The notes under the pieces: generated by a model
Database searches by the model: none
Told to the model about the DNA's origin: nothing
The model's input: the letters and a program-made list of their open reading frames with translations, nothing else
Assembly (NCBI GenBank): GCA_003509235.1
Contig: DONH01000287.1
Coordinates: forward strand, 1 to 6,264
DNA: 6,264 nt
Origin: Planctomycetaceae bacterium
Lineage (GTDB): Bacteria; Planctomycetota; Planctomycetia; Pirellulales; UBA1268
Direction of reading: 5' to 3'
Position numbers and translations under genes: made by a program
In this document: in pieces, positions 1 to 6,183 of the stretch
Layout of the letters: every line of letters starts with the position of its first letter
Position numbering within the stretch: the first letter of the stretch is position 1

Positions 1-846
1 AAAAATCGAAATTACATTTGCTGCAAGAGTAGCAAGAGTGACACCAAAAATGGCAAGGTATTTGCCGAAGACAATGTCTTGTGTCCGACAAGGTACGATA
101 AGAAGTGTTTCAATTGTCCCCCGTTCTTTTTCACCAGCAATGGCATCGATTGCAGGGTAAAAAGACCCAGTCATTGTCAGTACGGAAAGCAGTACGAGGA
201 TCGCTCCTGCAACGGGAGCCATAATTCTTCGGTCGGCAACTACGGTCTCTGGATCTTTTCCCTCGAACATCAACTGAATGGGGTCAAAAAGGCTTAAGGG
301 AACTCCGGCAACTCCCATTCGTTCTTCACGTACCTGTGCTGCGAAACTTTCAATAAGAGATTCAAACTGTGAGCGTGTCTTTTCACTTGCAGGGTACTTG
401 TCAGAAACATGTGCAGTTAGATTGACTGTATTGAATTCCGCCAGCTCTTCTGTGAATCCATTCGGAACGTTAATCCACAGATCAACTTTTCCGGATTCAA
501 GGAGTTCCTTTGCTTTTCGTGGTGGTTCAATTTCAGCGAAGACATCACTCGGCCATCCGGATGGCTCATTATCTTCTGCAGCAAGAAGAACCATCCCGAG
601 ACGAGTCGCCAAACGAGGGGCTTCTGGTCCGCTGAGAACAAGTGACAGTGGTGTTGCTGATTGTCGTTCCTCAGTTGTTTTTAAGCCAGTCCGAACACCA
701 AGAGAACTTGATAGGGCAACCAGCGGATATGTGATCATTGGTAAAAGGAGTGTGACAGCAACTGTTCTTCGGTCTCGCAAAAATTCAAGTAAATCACGAC
801 GAGCGAGTGCTAAGGCAGCCCAAAGAGGATTGGCGTTACGATTCAT
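1..846 (-). CDS. NatB-like ABC-2 transporter permease, N-terminal part (runs off the left edge)
   Basis: An uninterrupted minus-strand frame of 282 codons starts with ATG at 846-844 and is still open at base 1, so the C-terminus lies outside the window. It begins MNRNANPLWAALALARRDL. A first membrane segment spans about residues 29-50, followed by a hydrophilic, probably extracytoplasmic domain (about 51-208). A second membrane segment lies at about 211-233. The motif GEKERGTIETLL (238-249) and then VFGKYLA (259-265) follow, which are typical of the NatB/ABC-2 family between the second and third segments. A third segment starts near 264 and is cut. The large loop after segment 1 also fits NatB-type permeases. 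The ATG overlaps the TGA of the NatA-like ATPase gene as ATGA, and AGGGGG sits 7 bases upstream, so the start is well supported. It should form the membrane part of the exporter driven by that ATPase. In Planctomycetes such permeases can be fused to a CPBP intramembrane protease domain, which cannot be seen here. The substrate is unknown; sodium is only the family precedent. Confidence 0.9.
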   Translation of the reverse strand, partial: MNRNANPLWAALALARRDLLEFLRDRRTVAVTLLLPMITYPLVALSSSLGVRTGLKTTEERQSATPLSLVLSGPEAPRLATRLGMVLLAAEDNEPSGWPSDVFAEIEPPRKAKELLESGKVDLWINVPNGFTEELAEFNTVNLTAHVSDKYPASEKTRSQFESLIESFAAQVREERMGVAGVPLSLFDPIQLMFEGKDPETVVADRRIMAPVAGAILVLLSVLTMTGSFYPAIDAIAGEKERGTIETLLIVPCRTQDIVFGKYLAIFGVTLATLAANVISIF

Positions 847-1613
847 GTATGTGCCCCCTGCTCAATGGCATGAAAAAAGGCATCTTCAAGCTCTCCAGAA
901 TTTCCAACAAGTTCATCGCGGGTGCCGACGGCGACAATATGGCCTTTATCGATAATGACAAATCGATCGCATCGATGTTCAATTTCATGCAGGCGATGTG
1001 TTGATAACAAAATAGCATGCCCGCCTTCTCGAAGACGATCCAGTGTGTCAAGCAAATCACGTGAACCGACAACATCAAGAGCATTTGTTGGTTCATCTAA
1101 AACAAGCGCCGGTGGATTATGAACAAGTGCTCTGCCGAGTGAAATTCGTTGGCGTTGTCCGGAAGAAAGTCTTCCCGCAGGACGATCTATGTAATCACGT
1201 AGGGAGAGTGTCGTAATCAGCCAGTCGAGACGGTCTTTAATAGCATTTTCTTTAAGACCATGAAGCCGCCCAAAAGAGGTGAGTAATTCACGTGCCGTCA
1301 GACGATCAGGTACACCAGTTGTGGCTGATACATATCCTAGCGACTGTCGCACTCCGACAGGGTCGGTGATACTGTCATGGTTGCAGACCTGGGCATGACC
1401 AGATGTTGGCTGCAGGAGAGTCGCAATAATACGAAGTGTTGTTGTTTTCCCAGCTCCATTTGCGCCGAGTAATCCAACAATTTCACCAGGTGCAACAGAC
1501 ATTGAGACGTTGTTTACAGCCCGAATAATCGTTCCATCACTGCTCTTATATTCCTTTACGAGATGATCGATTTGGATGACTGGCTTATCCGAAATCTCAG
1601 CAGTTTTTTCCAT
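843..1613 (-). CDS. NatA-like ABC transporter ATP-binding protein
   Basis: This 256-residue protein is a complete ABC ATPase, the cytoplasmic motor of an exporter. Walker A is GANGAGKTT (50-58), the signature is LSSGQ (149-153), Walker B is ALVLDE (169-174) with catalytic Glu174, and the switch histidine is His206 (STHRLHE). The usual Q-loop glutamine is absent: the segment reads GYVSATTGVPDRLTARE (93-109). SATTG-x-x-DRLT in place of the glutamine is, as I recall, characteristic of the NatA (COG4555, sodium exporter) branch, as is the N-terminal AVNNVSMSVAPGEIVGLLG. The length suits a single NatA-type domain. ATG at 1613 lies 3 bases after the TAA of the preceding permease gene. Only a weak purine stretch (AGAGAA, 1621-1626) precedes it, so it is probably translated by coupling or reinitiation. 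Its TGA overlaps the start of the NatB-like permease, its likely partner. ATPase identity is near certain; NatA subfamily is likely; a sodium substrate is not shown. Confidence 0.96.
   Translation of the reverse strand: MEKTAEISDKPVIQIDHLVKEYKSSDGTIIRAVNNVSMSVAPGEIVGLLGANGAGKTTTLRIIATLLQPTSGHAQVCNHDSITDPVGVRQSLGYVSATTGVPDRLTARELLTSFGRLHGLKENAIKDRLDWLITTLSLRDYIDRPAGRLSSGQRQRISLGRALVHNPPALVLDEPTNALDVVGSRDLLDTLDRLREGGHAILLSTHRLHEIEHRCDRFVIIDKGHIVAVGTRDELVGNSGELEDAFFHAIEQGAHT
854..859 (-). promoter_or_regulatory. Ribosome binding site AGGGGG for the NatB-like permease
   Basis: The minus strand reads AGGGGG, then 7 bases, then ATG at 846. It lies inside the 3' end of the upstream ATPase gene and fixes the permease start at the ATGA overlap. 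Confidence 0.7.
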
Positions 1614-1616
1614 TGA

Positions 1617-2444
1617 TTAGTTCTCTACACTTGGTGGAAACTGTCGGCGATTAAGAATAAACCCTGCCGTTGTAAGGAGTATGAATACAAGAATGCAAAC
1701 AGCTAGTATCTGGACGGGTGCCGAATAATTATCAACGAAAAGAGTCATTTCGATTGGTAGATCGTTGCGCCATTCCATCCATTCAACAAGCAGACTTCGT
1801 AAACGTAAACTGACTGTAACTTGGTTGACAACAGCCGGTAGTAAACCGGCAAAATACTCAACAACTAAGGCGACTCCAACGCTGGCAATAAGGGCTCGCT
1901 TTGGCAGAATAACGGCTGGAAGAGCAAATAAGGCTGCCCGCCCAACGCAGGACATTCCAATGAGAATGGTGAACATCACAACAAGTCCAATTGGCTGGGT
2001 TGGTTGGGAAATAAGGAGCGTCAGCATTAGCGCTACGAGAGAGACACCCCCTGTCCAAATGACTGCGGCTGCGAATGTGCCTAAGAGCAGACTTTGTCGC
2101 CCACGCGGTCGTACGGCCACATGAATCCATGTTCCTCGCTCAAGCTCATCAGCAACAACCGGACACATTGTTACAAGAAGCCCAAGGACACAAAGAGCTT
2201 CAGGAATGAGTACGTATATCATTGCAACAGTCATGTCTCGGTTGATTGGCGCCGTGCGCATAACGGCGAACATTACTGCCGCTGGAAAAAGAGCGCCAAC
2301 TAGTCCCATAGCAAGACGAGGTCGCGTCATTAACCGATTGAGCTGAAAGCCGGTGACTGTCCGAATGGCTGCAAACCAATTTTCCTCAGGAGGATGGCTC
2401 TGAGAAAGATCATGAGCGTCAGCTATTTGCGGAGAATCTTTCAC
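1617..2444 (-). CDS. ABC-2 type transporter permease (pair 2)
   Basis: This 275-residue integral membrane protein has a hydrophilic N-terminus (about 1-40) and six predicted membrane segments, near residues 43-62, 74-96, 118-145, 152-174, 184-206 and 244-265. The loop between segments 2 and 3 reads ADELERGTWIHVAVRP (98-113). It matches the DE-x-ERGT coupling-helix motif of ABC-2 permeases, which in the family contacts the ATPase on the cytoplasmic side. The start is GTG at 2444, chosen because it overlaps the TGA of the preceding ATPase gene as GTGA and because GGGGAG lies 7 bases upstream. It ends with TAA at 1617-1619, 3 bases before the NatA-like ATPase gene. It most likely dimerises and pairs with the 308-residue ATPase. 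The protein has no close named relative that I recognise, and the substrate is unknown. It could also interact with the NatA-like ATPase next to it, but the coupled upstream ATPase is the simpler partner. Confidence 0.9.
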   Translation of the reverse strand: MKDSPQIADAHDLSQSHPPEENWFAAIRTVTGFQLNRLMTRPRLAMGLVGALFPAAVMFAVMRTAPINRDMTVAMIYVLIPEALCVLGLLVTMCPVVADELERGTWIHVAVRPRGRQSLLLGTFAAAVIWTGGVSLVALMLTLLISQPTQPIGLVVMFTILIGMSCVGRAALFALPAVILPKRALIASVGVALVVEYFAGLLPAVVNQVTVSLRLRSLLVEWMEWRNDLPIEMTLFVDNYSAPVQILAVCILVFILLTTAGFILNRRQFPPSVEN

Positions 2445-3367
2445 TGTTCAACTCCCCGGTGCAGTTTCATCAGCCGACTAAAGATGCCTTCGAGTGTTCT
2501 GTCTTCAGCAATGACTTCGTGAACAACAAGACCGTCATCAACGGCTTTGGCAACCATATCTGCGAGAAGACCAGCTTGTCTTGTACCAATTACGAGTGTG
2601 TCTTCATCGGGCATATGGAGTGTTTCAACGACACCAGCTGTACACGCTATTTGAGCGAGTTTTTCGACAGATGATGTTTTGAATTTGACCTCTGTAGGCA
2701 ATGCGTCGACAAGCTCACGGATTTCTCCTGCGGTACCGTTGGCAACGAGCCGTCCTCCAAGAATGACAGCGAGATCAGCCCGTAAGGCCTCTACTTCGTG
2801 GAGTAGATGGCTTGCTACGATGAGACTTCTGGTCTGAGCCCACGTTCGCACGAGATTAACGAGGTCGTGTCGGGCAACAGGATCGAGACCATCAAATGGC
2901 TCATCGAGAACCAGTAGATCGGGGTCGTGGGCAAAAGCGCCAGCTAGTTTTGCGCGTTGTCGCATACCTTTTGAAAGTGTTGAAAGTGGACGGGTGCATG
3001 CTTCCCCAAGGCCGACTTCGTCGAGCGCGCGTGCAGCTCTTCGGGGAGCCTCAGCTATGTCAAAACCACTTAAGCGCATGAGGTATGTGACCCATTCTCG
3101 TGGTGTCGCATTACGTTCTGTGAGGTCGGCTGCTGGACAGTATCCAATTCGCGAAAGAATACGTCTGTTTCCAAAAGGAGCTTTACCAAACACATTTACA
3201 GATCCGATAGTTGGGCGGAGCTGACCAGTAATGAGTCCGAGCAGCGTTGTTTTTCCAGCACCATTTGGACCGAGAAGTCCGTGTACTCCCTGCCTAAGTT
3301 CTGCTGAGACATCGTTGACGCCAATGACAGTGCCGTAGAGCTTCGTTACGTTCTGGAGAGAAAGCAT
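2441..3367 (-). CDS. ABC transporter ATP-binding protein, CcmA/COG1131 type (pair 2)
   Basis: This 308-residue ABC ATPase carries Walker A GPNGAGKTT (33-41), signature LSKGM (131-135, in place of LSGGQ), Walker B LLVLDE (151-156) followed by PFDGLDP, and switch histidine His187 (VASHLLHEVE). The Q-loop reads RIGYCPAADLTERNATPRE (73-91), with Ala79 where glutamine is usual. The part after about residue 220 is a C-terminal extension ending VIAEDRTLEGIFSRLMK. This resembles the DUF4162-like tail of COG1131 exporters (LE-x-x-F motif), which often follows the nucleotide-binding domain. The start is ATG at 3367, giving MLSLQNVTKLYG, the normal distance from the A-loop Tyr11 to Walker A. No Shine-Dalgarno sequence is visible in the 27-base gap to the preceding permease stop. 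The TGA at 2443-2441 overlaps the GTG of the downstream permease, its likely partner. ATPase identity is certain by motif; the transported substrate cannot be told. Confidence 0.96.
   Translation of the reverse strand: MLSLQNVTKLYGTVIGVNDVSAELRQGVHGLLGPNGAGKTTLLGLITGQLRPTIGSVNVFGKAPFGNRRILSRIGYCPAADLTERNATPREWVTYLMRLSGFDIAEAPRRAARALDEVGLGEACTRPLSTLSKGMRQRAKLAGAFAHDPDLLVLDEPFDGLDPVARHDLVNLVRTWAQTRSLIVASHLLHEVEALRADLAVILGGRLVANGTAGEIRELVDALPTEVKFKTSSVEKLAQIACTAGVVETLHMPDEDTLVIGTRQAGLLADMVAKAVDDGLVVHEVIAEDRTLEGIFSRLMKLHRGVEQ
2452..2457 (-). promoter_or_regulatory. Ribosome binding site GGGGAG for the pair 2 permease
   Basis: GGGGAG on the minus strand lies 7 bases before GTG at 2444, inside the end of the ATPase gene. 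It decides in favour of the GTG start that overlaps the ATPase stop. Confidence 0.75.
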
Positions 3368-3394
3368 AATAGTTGGATGGGTGAAATATCTGGA

Positions 3395-4495
3395 TTAACT
3401 CGACGCAGGAGCGGTTATCCTCCAGGCCAGAATAAATAAACTGCCAGCACTCATCACAAGTAATGTTATTGACGATGGCCACCAGGAAAGTAGCCGTGTA
3501 TCAATTCCAAATATTGCTGCCTGAACGGCCCCAAGTGCATGATACGGAGAGACCCACGCCCATCGATCGAGCGTGGCATCGATGCCCGCAGCACGGGCAA
3601 ACCAACGAAAGTTACGCCGGATTGGAGAGACTCGTGCTTTCGAATTACGGTTTGCCCCCTCCTCTGTCGTTGATTCCATCGAATAAACGCCACCATCCTG
3701 CGAATTGGCAACAAGATCTGCGGTTGTGAGAGCACCATGTGCAATCCAGCATGCAACCCATGTGGCGAACCATGCAAAACTTGCTATTCGACTCTCAGTT
3801 GTGAGTGATGAATAAGCAAGTGCTAGCAGGACTGTCGGAACGGCCAAAATGAAGCTTGCGGTGATAATTCGAATTGGTAAATCCCATGTCTCAAATGCAA
3901 CTGAAACGCTTGGGCTCACCAGAACACCAGTGAACCATAGCGCGAGTGCGGGCAGCATGGTGATCACAAGAACTAACAAAAGGAGAATGAGAAACTTGCC
4001 AAGTATGTACTCTGTGCGGCCTACAGGTCTGGTGAAATATATTAGCCATGCTTTTGCTCTTAAGTCACGTGAAATCAGTGTTGGAGCAACTAAGCCAACA
4101 ACAGCCGCAAGGAGCACTGCCTGCGGCGCTCGCATAAAGGCTAATAAGAGGCGACTCCAGACAAGGTGGCGGGTCTGCTCAACATCCACTTCATCAGTAT
4201 TACCACCAAGAGCATCAGCAAGAACAGTCCCCAGCATTCCAATGCCATCAAGATTTCGACCGCGTTGTGCGGCTGTTCCAAGTGAGGTCAGCCGTCCCTC
4301 GTCAACAGCTTGTTCAAATGCGAAGAAACTGGCTGCAAAAAGGAGTGCCGGGCTCCATGCGAAAAAGACCATCCGACGAAGCCAGCGGCTTTCCCAGGCC
4401 AACCGAATCCCAGTGAAAGCAATAACCCAGACTGTTGACGATGGGCCACACCGTTCATTGTTCCAAGCACGGTAACCGACATCCTGTAATGGCAT
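3395..4495 (-). CDS. ABC-2 type transporter permease (pair 1)
   Basis: This 366-residue integral membrane protein has six predicted membrane segments, at about residues 41-61, 121-142, 166-190, 207-230, 236-256 and 341-360. That gives long extracytoplasmic loops after segment 1 (62-120) and after segment 5 (257-340, with a basic stretch around SPIRRNFRWFARAAG). The cytoplasmic loop between segments 2 and 3, ISRDLRAKAWLIYFTRPVGR (141-160) followed by YILGKF, is the coupling region typical of ABC-2 permeases. The start chosen is ATG at 4495, which shares one base with the TGA of the upstream ATPase (TGATG) and has AGGGAG 7 bases upstream. A TTG one codon earlier (4498) is a less likely alternative. 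The stop is TAA at 3397-3395. It is longer than the pair 2 permease because of the two outer loops. It should pair with the 325-residue ATPase; the substrate is unknown. Confidence 0.9.
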   Translation of the reverse strand: MPLQDVGYRAWNNERCGPSSTVWVIAFTGIRLAWESRWLRRMVFFAWSPALLFAASFFAFEQAVDEGRLTSLGTAAQRGRNLDGIGMLGTVLADALGGNTDEVDVEQTRHLVWSRLLLAFMRAPQAVLLAAVVGLVAPTLISRDLRAKAWLIYFTRPVGRTEYILGKFLILLLLVLVITMLPALALWFTGVLVSPSVSVAFETWDLPIRIITASFILAVPTVLLALAYSSLTTESRIASFAWFATWVACWIAHGALTTADLVANSQDGGVYSMESTTEEGANRNSKARVSPIRRNFRWFARAAGIDATLDRWAWVSPYHALGAVQAAIFGIDTRLLSWWPSSITLLVMSAGSLFILAWRITAPASS

Positions 4496-5472
4496 CAACG
4501 GTCTCCCTGCGTGGTCTTGTGTTGGTCTTGGTCCGATCGTCGCAGTGTATCGATAAAAATGTTTTCAAGTGGTCGAGTTGCTGGCGCGAGGGAACGAATA
4601 CGCACTCCAACTTCAGCTGCTGCAGACCAGACGTCACGGATTTTTTCTGATTTTGGCGACACAAGGGAAATGATTGACTCGGTCTCATTTGCTTCTACAC
4701 GAGCATGTAGACCACGCTCGGAAAGTTTTATTGCGAGTTTCTCGAGTGGCCCAGAGCCAGCAAGGTGGTGCTCAGGCTGTGGAGGCTTAGTAAGTGCTTC
4801 AATGGTGCCAGCAAGTTGAACACGACCTCGAGCAAGTACAACAACCCGGTCACAGATGGCCTGCACATCGGGAAGAACATGGGTTGAGACAAATATTGTT
4901 TTCCCGTGATCTTTCGCAAGAGTGGTGAGACGCCCAAGCATTGCACGCCGCTCAATTGGATCGAGGCCGTTTGTCGGTTCATCAAGAATCACCATGTCAG
5001 GATCATGAACGATAGCCGCTGCAAAAGAAACTTTTTGTCGCGTGCCAACCGAGAGCGTTTCGACTGGCCGATAACGCTCTTGGCCAGCATCACACCAATC
5101 CAGTACTTCATGGGATCTTCGAAGCGCCTCAGTGCCCGGCAGGCCCGACAGACGGGCAGCATACCGAACCATTTCAACGCCGGATAAGCCCGGAATAGTG
5201 CATTCATCTTCTGGAACAACGCCAACAATCTGACGAACACGACGAGGGTTCCGGTAGGGGTCATGCCCAAAAATACGTGCCTGGCCACTCGCAAGTCGGA
5301 CGAGTCCAAGAATTGATCTGACAAGGGTGCTCTTACCCGCGCCATTCGGTCCAACAAGACCAGTCACACCAGGAGTAACGTCGAGAGAAACACCATCAAG
5401 TACAGTTCGTCGTCCATATCGCTTGACAATATTTGTCAGCCGAACGGGGATGGTATCGTCAGAAGTTGTCAT
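4495..5472 (-). CDS. ABC transporter ATP-binding protein, CcmA/COG1131 type (pair 1)
   Basis: This 325-residue ABC ATPase has Walker A GPNGAGKST (41-49), signature LSVGT (140-144, an unusual form of LSGGQ), Walker B MVILDE (160-165) with Glu165 followed by PTNGLDP, and switch histidine His198 (STHVLPDVQ). The Q-loop segment GVVPEDECTIPGLSGVE (84-100) has Glu88 where glutamine is usual. After the nucleotide-binding domain there is a tail of roughly 95 residues (from about 230) ending in ATRPLENIFIDTLRR. This resembles the LE-x-x-F C-terminal element of COG1131 exporters. The start is ATG at 5472, 44 bases after the frr stop. No Shine-Dalgarno sequence is visible in that gap and no convincing promoter either, so read-through from frr is the simplest source of transcript. 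The TGA overlaps the permease ATG as TGATG. ATPase role is certain by motif; the substrate is unknown. It is clearly paralogous to the pair 2 ATPase. Confidence 0.96.
   Translation of the reverse strand: MTTSDDTIPVRLTNIVKRYGRRTVLDGVSLDVTPGVTGLVGPNGAGKSTLVRSILGLVRLASGQARIFGHDPYRNPRRVRQIVGVVPEDECTIPGLSGVEMVRYAARLSGLPGTEALRRSHEVLDWCDAGQERYRPVETLSVGTRQKVSFAAAIVHDPDMVILDEPTNGLDPIERRAMLGRLTTLAKDHGKTIFVSTHVLPDVQAICDRVVVLARGRVQLAGTIEALTKPPQPEHHLAGSGPLEKLAIKLSERGLHARVEANETESIISLVSPKSEKIRDVWSAAAEVGVRIRSLAPATRPLENIFIDTLRRSDQDQHKTTQGDR
4503..4508 (-). promoter_or_regulatory. Ribosome binding site AGGGAG for the pair 1 permease
   Basis: AGGGAG on the minus strand stands 7 bases before ATG at 4495. It favours that ATG over the TTG one codon upstream, which would leave a spacing of only 4 bases. 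Confidence 0.7.
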
Positions 5473-5516
5473 ATGGTGTGCTTGTCTGACTCAAATCTCT
5501 TCGAAATGGAATCCGG

Positions 5517-6077
5517 TTAATTGTCCATGACTTCAGTTTCTTTTGCTTTTGCAAGATCGCTTACCCGACCCTCGAACTTTTTTGTGAGGTCCTGAACATC
5601 TTCTTTTGTCCCATTGCACTCATCCTCAGTCATGTCACCACTGCTTTTCTCGCCATCAGCAGCCTTGTTTGCATCGCGTCGTACGTTTCGGATTGAGACG
5701 CGAGCTTCTTCTGCAAGTTCTTTGATACGAGCAGTCATTTTCTTACGAACATCAGTTGAAAGCGATGGAATGATAATACGTATAACTCTTCCATCGCTTT
5801 GGGGGTTAAGACCCAGGTCGCTTGATTGAATTGCTTTTTCGATGTCTTTTATCGTTCCTGGATCGAAGGGTCGAATAACGATCTGATTTGGTTCGGGTGC
5901 CCCAACGTTTGCCAAGGATTTGATTGGTGTAGGTGATCCATAGACTTCAGCACGTAATGAATCGACTAGTCCTGGATTTGCGCGACCGGTACGAATTCCG
6001 GTTAGTGAGTTCCGAAAGACATCAACTGCTTTTTCCATTCGTTCTTCTGCACCAAGAAGAATTTCGTCGGCTGCCAT
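5517..6077 (-). CDS. frr: Ribosome recycling factor
   Basis: This 186-residue protein is ribosome recycling factor, which with EF-G splits post-termination ribosomes in the cytoplasm. Length matches the family (about 185). Conserved blocks are all present: TGIRTGRANPGLVDSL near residues 26-41, VYGSPTPIKSLANVGAPEP, IVIRPFDPGTIKDIEKAI, LGLNPQSDGRVIRI and the C-terminal arm motif VRRDANKAAD. The arginines of RRDAN, needed for ribosome binding in the family, are intact. The sequence from TEDE onward is the returning helix of the three-helix bundle and ends AKAKETEVMDN. The start is ATG at 6077 with AAGGAG 8 bases upstream. It follows pyrH, the commonest bacterial neighbour of frr, after about 106 bases. 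Relative to typical proteins the stretch GEKSSGDMTEDECNGTKED is rich in acidic and small residues, but the length shows no large insertion. The gene looks essential and functional. The overall sequence looks planctomycete-like to me, without a search. Confidence 0.98.
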   Translation of the reverse strand: MAADEILLGAEERMEKAVDVFRNSLTGIRTGRANPGLVDSLRAEVYGSPTPIKSLANVGAPEPNQIVIRPFDPGTIKDIEKAIQSSDLGLNPQSDGRVIRIIIPSLSTDVRKKMTARIKELAEEARVSIRNVRRDANKAADGEKSSGDMTEDECNGTKEDVQDLTKKFEGRVSDLAKAKETEVMDN

Positions 6078-6085
6078 TTTCTTTT

Positions 6086-6091
6086 CTCCTT
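6086..6091 (-). promoter_or_regulatory. Ribosome binding site AAGGAG for frr
   Basis: The minus strand reads AAGGAG, then AAAAGAAA, then ATG at 6077. This is a strong canonical Shine-Dalgarno sequence at 8-base spacing and fixes the frr start. It shows that the organism uses such sites, which makes their absence before two of the ATPase genes more notable. Confidence 0.85.
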
Positions 6092-6161
6092 ACCCCAAAA
6101 CAAGAGGAATTGGTTCTACGAACAGACTTTTGTTGACATGGATTGTCACCCACCTGCCACC

Positions 6162-6183
6162 AGAGAGCAAGTTTTTGCTCACT
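6162..6183 (-). repeat. Inverted repeat (hairpin) just after the pyrH stop
   Basis: The arms GAGCAA (6165-6170) and TTGCTC (6175-6180) are separated by 4 bases. Two further pairs outside one mismatch extend the stem to nine positions. It lies immediately after the pyrH stop. On the transcribed strand it is followed by GG-rich sequence and not a run of T, so it is not a standard intrinsic terminator. It could be an RNA processing or stability element. Confidence 0.5.

Noticed and set aside
278..955. Plus-strand open frame of 225 codons
   Set aside because: It lies antisense to the NatB-like permease and the NatA-like ATPase, both with clear family motifs. Its translation is rich in Ser and Arg with no recognisable domain, as expected of an antisense shadow.
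3362..3367. TATTAT-like -10 box just before the pair 2 ATPase
   Set aside because: It overlaps the ATG itself, so transcription would begin inside the gene, and no TTGACA-like -35 box stands 16-18 bases upstream.
3849..4475. Plus-strand open frame of 208 codons
   Set aside because: It is antisense to the pair 1 permease, which has membrane segments and the ABC-2 coupling motif. The plus-strand product is Arg/Thr/Ser-rich without any domain and has no separate support.
1440..5350. Similar DNA stretches near 1441, 3246 and 5328
   Set aside because: These encode the Walker A loops of the three ATPases. The likeness follows from protein conservation and the DNA differs at many positions, so it is not a repeat element.
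5473..5516. Possible terminator or promoter between frr and the first ATPase gene
   Set aside because: No stable inverted repeat, T-run or pair of promoter hexamers could be found in these 44 bases.
6133..6138. TTGACA on the plus strand, a possible -35 box
   Set aside because: It points rightward into the pyrH antisense strand and no matching -10 hexamer is seen at 16-18 bases. It is better explained as part of the weak TGACA/TGTCA inverted repeat.
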